5,023 bases of DNA from Bacteroidales bacterium (GTDB lineage: Bacteria > Bacteroidota > Bacteroidia > Bacteroidales > UBA12481), in contig JAGHDB010000224.1 of NCBI GenBank assembly GCA_021160155.1, forward strand, positions 1 to 5,023, given 5' to 3'. Both the position numbers and the translations under genes were made by a program. The notes under the pieces are model-generated. The model did not search any database, was not told the origin of the DNA, and worked only from the letters and a program-made list of their open reading frames with translations. Positions 1 through 5,023 of the stretch are shown one piece after another; the first letter of the stretch is position 1, and each line of letters opens with the position of its first letter.

Positions 1-587
1 ATTTCGTATTGGGTAACTGTAATGCCGAGGCAGCCGATTTTGCCTTTGCTCCTTACATGAATCTGCCATCTACAGCCCAATTGAGTGTTTCAATTCAACA
101 AAGTGATCCGAGAAATGCTTATATGGATGCCAATGTGGTATTTTCCGGTACCGGTTATGACATAACCAGCGGCACTATGGATGCTTTCTGTTTCGTTGAA
201 GATGTTAATATTTACGTCGGTACAACCTATAATGTAGATGTGTACAGTTCACTCTATCCCGAACTACTGCCTGCTCCGATCAATGGTTGGGAATGGGATC
301 GTGTCAACTGGTTGATTAATCACCTCGAGGACTTCCCGGGTTATACCTGGTATGACCTGCAACACACACTTTGGAAATTGCAGAACCCGGCCTGGGACGG
401 CCATTTCGTGGATAATCCGAATGACCTGTTCGATGTTCCTGCCTGGACTGCAACCGGTCAGGCAATGTATGCTGCTGCAGTGGCGAATGGTGACGGTTAT
501 GTGCCCCTCCCCGGAGGCTGGGCCGCCGTAACCTTTGTCAATCAGGGTACTGTCATACAAACTGTATTTGTGATAGTTGATCCCTGA
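1..587 (+). CDS. Secreted protein with thioester (TQXA/TED)-like domain, 3' part only
   Basis: This reading frame is open to the left edge (first whole codon at base 3), so the N-terminus is missing. A TTG at 9 could formally be a start, but in-frame codons continue upstream and no signal peptide follows it, so I treat the gene as truncated by the window. Numbering from that TTG, the 192 visible residues contain FCFVED (Cys61, codon 189-191), then DRVNWLINH (about 97-105), then YTWYDLQHTLWKL (Gln118, codon 360-362). This order matches the two signatures of internal-thioester domains of bacterial surface proteins: an aromatic-Cys-hydrophobic motif and a hydrophobic-Gln-x-x-hydrophobic-Trp motif (TQxAIW in actinobacterial members). 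In characterised members Cys and Gln form a thioester that can bond covalently to a target amine. Here they lie only 57 residues apart, closer than I recall for streptococcal examples. The protein ends in a beta-rich stretch with final residues VIVDP; I see no LPXTG, PEP-CTERM or type IX sorting domain. Extracellular location is inferred. The gene is certain; the domain call is moderate. Confidence 0.75.
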   Translation, partial: FVLGNCNAEAADFAFAPYMNLPSTAQLSVSIQQSDPRNAYMDANVVFSGTGYDITSGTMDAFCFVEDVNIYVGTTYNVDVYSSLYPELLPAPINGWEWDRVNWLINHLEDFPGYTWYDLQHTLWKLQNPAWDGHFVDNPNDLFDVPAWTATGQAMYAAAVANGDGYVPLPGGWAAVTFVNQGTVIQTVFVIVDP

Positions 588-616
588 TCGCGACCGGAAA
601 TACTTGTGACATTTAA

Positions 617-646
617 GGGAGGTGCTTAAAAGCATCTCCCTTTTTT
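617..646 (+). terminator. Rho-independent terminator after the thioester-like gene
   Basis: A 10-bp stem, GGGAGGTGCT (617-626) against AGCATCTCCC (631-640), closes a TAAA loop with one G-U wobble and is followed directly by six T residues (641-646). The AA at 615-616 can extend the stem into the T-tract. It begins 30 bp after the stop at 585-587, so it ends that transcription unit and separates it from the peptidase gene downstream. Confidence 0.93.
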
Positions 647-671
647 ATCATCTTTTAACGGTCAGACTGGT

Positions 672-679
672 GAAATTTG
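672..679 (+). promoter_or_regulatory. Weak candidate -7 promoter element for the peptidase gene
   Basis: GAAATTTG matches 7 of 8 positions of the Bacteroidota -7 consensus TAnnTTTG and lies about 40 bp before the ATG at 720, which would leave a leader of roughly 30 nt. The terminator upstream means a promoter is needed in 647-719. No convincing -33 TTG/TTTG partner is seen at the usual spacing; only a T-rich run near 653-656. The rest of the gap is A/T-rich with no Shine-Dalgarno sequence before the ATG, as is common in this phylum. Confidence 0.25.
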
Positions 680-719
680 TAACTTCGGTTGTTAAACACA
701 TTTACTAAACCTATTTATC

Positions 720-3338
720 ATGTTAAAAAGGATTTTTCTTTTCAGTTTGGCTTTGGCTATACTGGCCGGTAACCTGAGGGCTCAGACTGCTCCGCGGAGC
801 ATACCCACTCCGGCCTCTTTCTTTGGTTTTCAACCCGGTACCGACCGAGAGTTGTTCAATTATGAATCATTGATTGATTATATGAAAATCCTGGCAGATC
901 AATCCCCAAGGATCTCCATGATTGAAATCGGCACCTCCCCTTTGGGGCGTACCATGTATGCTGCATTTTTATCCTCGGAAAAAAATATTCGGAATTTAAG
1001 CCGGCTGAAAGAGATCAACCGTAAACTGGCATTGGATCCGGATATTCCGGCCGGAGAGCGGAAAGCCCTGTATAAAGAGGGAAAGGTTTTTATTCTGGCC
1101 ACGCTATCCATGCACTCTACCGAAGTGGGTCCTTCACAATCAGCCCCTCTGGTGGCTTATCAAGTAGCTACTACACAGGATCCGGATCTGCTGGGTTGGC
1201 TGAATGATGTGGTGTATATGATGGTACCCTGCCATAATCCCGACGGGATGGATATGGTGGTAGAGAATTATAATAAATACAAAGGCACCAAATATGAAGG
1301 ATGTTCCCTGCCAAGAGTGTATCATAAATATGTGGGGCATGACAATAACCGTGACTTTGTTACCTTGTCACAGACTGATACTAAGGCTATTGCTGCTTTG
1401 TACAACAAAACCTGGCTGCCTCAGGTCATGATCGAGAAACACCAGATGGGATCAACCGGCGCCCGTTATTTTGTGCCTCCGGTGCATGATCCGATCGCGG
1501 ATAATATTGATGAACAAATTTGGAACTGGACCTGGATTTTCGGCTCGAATATGAGCAAGGATATGTCGGTAGCCGGATTGGCCGGGGTGTCGCAACATTA
1601 TCTTTTCGATGATTACTGGCCGGGTTCTACTGAAACGGCTATTTGGAAAAATCTGATCGGAATGCTGACCGAATGTGCCAGCGCTCATCTGGCCACTCCT
1701 GTTTTTGTTGAGAAAAATGAACTTTCAGCCGGAGGAAAAGGGTTGGGCGAATACAAGAAAAGTATTAACATGCCATTCCCATGGGAAGGTGGCTGGTGGC
1801 GTCTGAGTGACATTATTCAGTATGAGCTGGCTACTACCTGGTCACTAATTAAAACGGGGTCAAAACATCATGATGAAATTCTGGCTTTCAGAAATGATTT
1901 GTGCCGGAGAGAGGTAAAAAAAGGGAAAACCGAAGCTCCGTTTTTCTATGTGATACCTGCCAGTCAGCGTGATGTGAGTGCGCTGTTCGGGATGATCGAC
2001 CTGTTGAATGAACATGGTGTAAATGTGTATCAGTGCAATAAACCGTTGGTGTATGAGGGCAGAGTGATATCAAAGGGAGATTATGTGGTGCCTTTATCTC
2101 AACCTTACCGGGCATTTATCAAAGAGGTGATGGAAGCTCAGAAATTTCCTGCCAGGCATTACATGCCCGGAGGAGAACTGATCAGGCCTTATGATATTAC
2201 CTCCTGGTCATTATCCTTGCATCGCGGCATTAAAAGCATGGAGATTGATCATCCTTTTGGGGAGTTGAACAGTGCTTTGGTGCCGGTAACTTATCCGTTG
2301 GAAAAGGTTTCCGGAATACCCGGGGAGGCTAAGGTTTTGGTGCTGTCGGCCAGTCGAAACGATAGTTATCACGCAGTATTTGACGCGCTTCAGAAAGAGA
2401 TACCTGTGAAACGGGTTATAAAAGAGTCGGGAGGCTTGAACCCGGGTGATTTTTTGATCACATTAAATAAAAAGTCGCGTAAATCAATCTCATCAATTCT
2501 TTCCGATCTGGCCGCTGATCCGTCTTATCTGAATGAATCTTTCAAGGGAGATGCCACACCACTAACCTTGCCGAAGATCGGGTTGATTGAAACATGGTTC
2601 TCTGATAGTGATGCCGGATGGACCCGCTTTATTTTCGACAGTTATTCAATACCGTTTGATGTTTTGCGACCGGCTGATCTGAAAGAAAAAGAGCTGGGAG
2701 ATTATGATGTGCTGGTTTTTCCGAATGACAGCAAAGGTGTTCTGATGGAAGGAAAATACCAGCGGGGGGGAGGTTCCTATTCAATTCCGTCTTATGATCC
2801 GAAATATATCAAAGGAATGGGTAAAGAGGGCCTCTCCAGGCTGATGAAGTTTATTGATGACGGTGGTGTGGTGATATCCTGGGAAGGATCTACTGCACTG
2901 TTTATGGGTGTGCTGACGATCAAACACGACAAAGAGAATAAAGAAGAGTTTCAATTGCCGATCAGGGATTTAAGTTCTGCCATGCGTAGTAGTAAAGTTT
3001 ATATCCCGGGATCACTGTTGAAAGTAAACCTGTTGAAAAATCATCCGTTGTGCTATGGAATGCCGGCTACAACCAATGTGTTTTCAAGAGGAACCCCGGT
3101 GTTTGCTACTTCTGTTCCCCGTTTCGACATGGATCGCAGGGTGGTGGGTACTTATGCCGAAGATCATATCCTGGTTAGCGGGTATGCCGAGAATGAAGAT
3201 CAACTGGCCGATAAAACGGTTCTGGCCTGGCTGAAAAAAGGAAAGGGTCAACTGGTGCTGTTTGGTTTTAATCCGCAATTCAGAGCTTCAACTCCGGTTA
3301 ATTTTAAATTGTTGTTTAACGGGTTGCTGCTGAAGTGA
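720..3338 (+). CDS. Exported M14-family zinc carboxypeptidase-like metallopeptidase with C-terminal GATase1-like domain
   Basis: This 872-residue protein is predicted to be a zinc exopeptidase acting in the periplasm or outside the cell. Residues 1-21 are a signal peptide (MLKR, a hydrophobic run, then LRA before QT; likely cleavage after Ala21). The M14 domain spans about 42-330. Zinc ligands are His132 and Glu135 in MHSTE, and His241 in EKHQMG. NPDG (173-176) and NNRD (209-212, Arg211) match the substrate-binding motifs of carboxypeptidase A. Glu318 in MLTECAS is the expected catalytic glutamate. A linker rich in Trp (355-375) leads to a beta-rich middle region (about 405-610). Residues about 618-872 resemble a class I glutamine amidotransferase-like fold: KIGLIETW at the start, DYDVLVFPND, GGVVISWEGS, and LVLFGFNPQFR near the end. 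No Cys occupies the nucleophile-elbow position (WEGS, 721-724), so this domain probably binds or scaffolds rather than catalyses. Length and architecture fit large M14 peptidases known from Bacteroidota and Acidobacteriota. ATG at 720 is chosen because the signal peptide starts there. Substrate is unknown: protein, peptide or peptidoglycan stem peptide are all possible. Confidence 0.93.
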   Translation: MLKRIFLFSLALAILAGNLRAQTAPRSIPTPASFFGFQPGTDRELFNYESLIDYMKILADQSPRISMIEIGTSPLGRTMYAAFLSSEKNIRNLSRLKEINRKLALDPDIPAGERKALYKEGKVFILATLSMHSTEVGPSQSAPLVAYQVATTQDPDLLGWLNDVVYMMVPCHNPDGMDMVVENYNKYKGTKYEGCSLPRVYHKYVGHDNNRDFVTLSQTDTKAIAALYNKTWLPQVMIEKHQMGSTGARYFVPPVHDPIADNIDEQIWNWTWIFGSNMSKDMSVAGLAGVSQHYLFDDYWPGSTETAIWKNLIGMLTECASAHLATPVFVEKNELSAGGKGLGEYKKSINMPFPWEGGWWRLSDIIQYELATTWSLIKTGSKHHDEILAFRNDLCRREVKKGKTEAPFFYVIPASQRDVSALFGMIDLLNEHGVNVYQCNKPLVYEGRVISKGDYVVPLSQPYRAFIKEVMEAQKFPARHYMPGGELIRPYDITSWSLSLHRGIKSMEIDHPFGELNSALVPVTYPLEKVSGIPGEAKVLVLSASRNDSYHAVFDALQKEIPVKRVIKESGGLNPGDFLITLNKKSRKSISSILSDLAADPSYLNESFKGDATPLTLPKIGLIETWFSDSDAGWTRFIFDSYSIPFDVLRPADLKEKELGDYDVLVFPNDSKGVLMEGKYQRGGGSYSIPSYDPKYIKGMGKEGLSRLMKFIDDGGVVISWEGSTALFMGVLTIKHDKENKEEFQLPIRDLSSAMRSSKVYIPGSLLKVNLLKNHPLCYGMPATTNVFSRGTPVFATSVPRFDMDRRVVGTYAEDHILVSGYAENEDQLADKTVLAWLKKGKGQLVLFGFNPQFRASTPVNFKLLFNGLLLK

Positions 3339-3376
3339 GAGTGACAACCCGGCAACCTGACAATATTTGAAATGGG
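3339..3376. other. Short convergent intergenic gap
   Basis: These 38 bp separate the stops of the plus-strand peptidase and the minus-strand lipoprotein. No hairpin with a T-tract is present for either strand. A 7-bp inverted repeat, CGGGTTG (3320-3326) and CAACCCG (3345-3351), spans the peptidase stop codon with an 18-nt loop, but it is too weak and lacks a T-run. The two transcripts may overlap at their 3' ends or rely on factor-dependent termination. Confidence 0.5.
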
Positions 3377-4627
3377 TTAAATTGAATCTTCTGAGGCCAG
3401 TTCAAATTTTTGTTGTCTGAGTAACATTCCGTCGATGCTGTCGGTTGCAAACCGCAGGTCGTTGGTCTGATCAGAAAAAACCCTGAAAATTGCCAGCATC
3501 AGGTTATATTCACCGTGTGGCATTTGTACCGTATCGGTAACGAGGGTGCTGTTGACCGGAAAGAGAAATATGTCAGCTGCCGTTTGTCCGTTAATCTGAA
3601 AAATACCGGTAGAGTCGAGCACCAGGTAGTGCTCGTCATTGGGGCCTTGCCGGTAAATTTTGGCGAATATGTTCACCGGTTCATCTTTGTCGATATCCAC
3701 ATCCACATTTAAAACCTTTAATTGGGCATATCCGTCGGTATCCAGGTCAACGACCTGCACCCATTCCGTGTTTTCCATATTCAGCGAGAAGATATATCCG
3801 TCATCCAGGTCCGTTTCAAAAGGCCTTTCACCCAGTTCAGAAGATAATTCACGGTCATAAATTAATACCGGCATGGATACATTTTCTTCATAAACGATAA
3901 TTTTAAAATCGTACAGCCCATGTCCCAGCGTATCCGGATAAAACCCGGTAGGGACCTCTAAAGTATCTCTGTTTTCTCCGGTAATGGAGTAATTATCACT
4001 GGTAAAGTATGAATGATAACGGGTTGAATCCTTACTGCGGTAAAAAACTTCAACTTTTACGGTTTTTGTAACCTGCTGTTTGACATTAACATCAATATTG
4101 AGGGTGGCAGTTCTCAGAAATCCGTCACGATCCACATCATCCGGATCCGACCACCAGACTTTTAAATCATATACCTGGTCATTTACCAGTCGTTCAAATT
4201 TATTATCCTCTATTGATCCCGAGGCTTCCAGGCGTTGATTATCTTTTTCGTAAACCTCCAGCAGGAAAGTATAAGTTCCATGACTCAGATCTTGTGATAA
4301 TCCGATAGGGATCAGTACGGGATTTTCAGTGCCCCCGGTAATTCCGTCTGCTTCAATCTTGCCGTAATAAATATACTCCTGTGAGCCGGCAAGACGGAAA
4401 TAGATTTTCACTTCAATATCCCGTGTCACATTTTCAAGCAGGGAGATCTGGCATTTCAGGGTTCTGCTGGTCACGTATCCGTCTCCGTCCACATCAATTC
4501 CCTGATCCACCCATTCAATTCCTGTAAGGGTATAGGTATAGTCAATTTCCTTTTTTTTACAGGAGGAGATCGATACCAGGGCAGAGACCGCGAATATTGC
4601 AAAAAACAGTTTGGGTTTTCGTTGCAT
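3377..4627 (-). CDS. Lipoprotein with three tandem DxDxDG-containing beta repeats (choice-of-anchor H-like)
   Basis: This complete 416-residue protein starts at ATG 4627. Residues 1-22 are a lipoprotein signal peptide with lipobox ISSC; Cys23 is the predicted lipidated residue, followed by KKKEID. The mature part consists of three tandem repeats, about 30-147, 153-270 and 278-410. Each begins with a calcium-loop-like motif (DVDGDGY 45-51, DVDRDGF 164-170, DLDTDGY 294-300), continues with a short strand such as VKIYFR, VEVFYR or IFAKIYR, and ends with HG-x-Y (116, 236, 371) and a strand such as FLLEVYE. The layout resembles the repeats of choice-of-anchor H family proteins, recalled from memory and not checked. 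The DxDxDG loops suggest calcium-stabilised beta domains; this is inference. There is no enzyme motif, so a binding or structural role at the envelope is likelier. It lies 8 bp downstream of the gene ending at 4636 and is almost certainly co-transcribed with it. No Shine-Dalgarno sequence precedes the start. The gene is certain, the lipoprotein call strong, the function unknown. Confidence 0.9.
   Translation of the reverse strand: MQRKPKLFFAIFAVSALVSISSCKKKEIDYTYTLTGIEWVDQGIDVDGDGYVTSRTLKCQISLLENVTRDIEVKIYFRLAGSQEYIYYGKIEADGITGGTENPVLIPIGLSQDLSHGTYTFLLEVYEKDNQRLEASGSIEDNKFERLVNDQVYDLKVWWSDPDDVDRDGFLRTATLNIDVNVKQQVTKTVKVEVFYRSKDSTRYHSYFTSDNYSITGENRDTLEVPTGFYPDTLGHGLYDFKIIVYEENVSMPVLIYDRELSSELGERPFETDLDDGYIFSLNMENTEWVQVVDLDTDGYAQLKVLNVDVDIDKDEPVNIFAKIYRQGPNDEHYLVLDSTGIFQINGQTAADIFLFPVNSTLVTDTVQMPHGEYNLMLAIFRVFSDQTNDLRFATDSIDGMLLRQQKFELASEDSI
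3398..3796 (-). repeat. Protein repeat 3 of the lipoprotein
   Basis: Encodes residues about 278-410. It has the DLDTDGY loop (codons 3728-3748), then VDVDIDKDE, IFAKIYR, FQINGQTAAD and HGEYNLMLAIFR. The loop-to-HG distance is 77 residues and the unit is about 15 residues longer than the others. Here the final VYE of the HG strand has become IFR, so this is the most diverged copy. Confidence 0.75.
3818..4171 (-). repeat. Protein repeat 2 of the lipoprotein
   Basis: Encodes residues about 153-270. It has the DVDRDGF loop (codons 4118-4138), then VEVFYR, ITGENRD and HGLYDFKIIVYE. The loop lies 72 residues before HG, nearly the same as in repeat 1, so these two units appear most alike in length. 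Confidence 0.8.
4187..4540 (-). repeat. Protein repeat 1 of the lipoprotein
   Basis: Encodes residues about 30-147. It opens with the DVDGDGY loop (codons 4475-4495), followed by VKIYFR and then HGTYTFLLEVYE. The loop lies 71 residues before the HG motif. It is the best match of the three to an ideal DxDxDG calcium loop. Confidence 0.8.
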
Positions 4628-4635
4628 GGTAATGA

Positions 4636-5023
4636 TTAATAGACGGTTAATCTGTTTTCAATGGGAACTTCACTCTCAGGGATCTCTTCCAGATCCATTA
4701 TATAGGCACCCTCTTCCTCACCCAGACTGAACGAGAAATGTAACGTGTATCCAATATGTAAGAATGAGAATCTTACGCTTGCTTTAAACTTGCCGTCACT
4801 ATTGAGATAAGCTGAGAATGATATCGAAGCCTTACATCGCGGATCTGTTGTTCTGTCATGGAAATCTGTAATGCCGTGAGCTTCGAGCCAGGGCTGCCCG
4901 ATGCTGATGTCGAGGTACACTTTCCCGTAAACTTTAAAATACCAGTCGTTGATTGTGTTGACATTCAGGGTAAAATGGGCTTTGTAACCCACATCAATGC
5001 TCAACCCCCATTTGCTGTAAGAG
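4636..5023 (-). CDS. Unrecognised beta-rich protein, C-terminal part only
   Basis: The frame is open through the right edge of the window, so the start lies outside it. A TTG at 5004 could begin a 122-residue protein, but upstream codons (reading SYSKWG) continue without a stop and no signal peptide follows, so this is the 3' end of a longer gene. I do not recognise the family. The visible part alternates polar and hydrophobic or aromatic residues in several stretches (WYFKVYGKVYLDISIG, and from KASISFSAYL to LHFSFSLG), which predicts amphipathic beta-strands, either in a soluble sandwich or a membrane barrel. It closes with an acidic tail (EEEGAYIMDLEEIPESE) and a final Tyr. The acidic tail argues against a canonical outer-membrane barrel ending. 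The stop lies 8 bp before the lipoprotein ATG, so the two are very probably one operon and may act together at the envelope. Confidence 0.75.
   Translation of the reverse strand, partial: SYSKWGLSIDVGYKAHFTLNVNTINDWYFKVYGKVYLDISIGQPWLEAHGITDFHDRTTDPRCKASISFSAYLNSDGKFKASVRFSFLHIGYTLHFSFSLGEEEGAYIMDLEEIPESEVPIENRLTVY

Noticed and set aside
9..11. TTG as the true start of the first gene
   Set aside because: The frame is open upstream to the edge, no signal peptide follows, and a protein of this type should be exported; truncation by the window is the simpler reading.
500..587. Type IX secretion sorting domain or cell-wall anchor at the C-terminus of the first protein
   Set aside because: The tail lacks the conserved features of a T9SS C-terminal domain and has no LPXTG or PEP-CTERM motif; it reads as the last strands of the thioester-like domain.
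264..635. 123-codon open frame on the minus strand
   Set aside because: It lies opposite the well-supported thioester-like gene, runs through the terminator hairpin, and its His/Ile/Arg-rich product looks like no real protein.
3320..3351. Inverted repeat between the convergent genes as a bidirectional terminator
   Set aside because: The stem is only 7 bp with an 18-nt loop and there is no T-tract on either strand.
3515..3860. Two overlapping plus-strand open frames of 65-66 codons
   Set aside because: They lie antisense to the repeat lipoprotein, overlap each other in different frames and have no start signals; they are shadows of the real gene.
4773..4964. 63-codon minus-strand frame inside the right-hand partial gene
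   Set aside because: It is in another frame of the same strand, with a low-complexity Ser/Thr-rich product; the longer frame has clear beta-strand patterning and is open to the edge.

Overview
The window looks like chromosomal DNA from a member of the Bacteroidota. Three things point there: a secreted M14 metallopeptidase with a C-terminal glutamine-amidotransferase-like domain, a lipoprotein whose acylated Cys is followed directly by lysines, and A/T-rich start regions without a Shine-Dalgarno sequence. This placement is an inference from protein style; no rRNA or other marker gene is present. I see no tRNA, rRNA, CRISPR array, insertion sequence or phage gene.

Layout. Bases 1-587 (+) hold the 3' end of a secreted-type protein with a Cys...Gln motif pair like that of internal-thioester (TQXA/TED) domains. 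A strong rho-independent terminator at 617-646 ends that unit. After a short A/T-rich leader comes a complete 872-codon gene (720-3338, +) for an exported M14 zinc carboxypeptidase-like enzyme with all the core zinc and catalytic residues. It ends convergently, 38 bp from the stop of a minus-strand pair. That pair consists of a gene cut off by the right edge (4636-5023, C-terminal part of an unrecognised beta-rich protein) and, 8 bp downstream of it, a complete 416-codon lipoprotein gene (4627-3377) built from three tandem ~115-130 aa repeats, each opening with a DxDxDG calcium-loop motif.

How the genes relate. At least the peptidase and the lipoprotein carry export signals, and the thioester-like protein is very probably exported, so this is a cell-envelope or extracellular neighbourhood. 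The peptidase has its own leader after a terminator and appears to be transcribed alone. The two minus-strand genes are almost certainly one operon. Nothing shows that the plus- and minus-strand units share a pathway.

Most worth a second look are the compact thioester-like domain and the three-repeat DxDxDG lipoprotein with its operon partner. I found no clear evidence of a new multi-gene system within these 5 kb.
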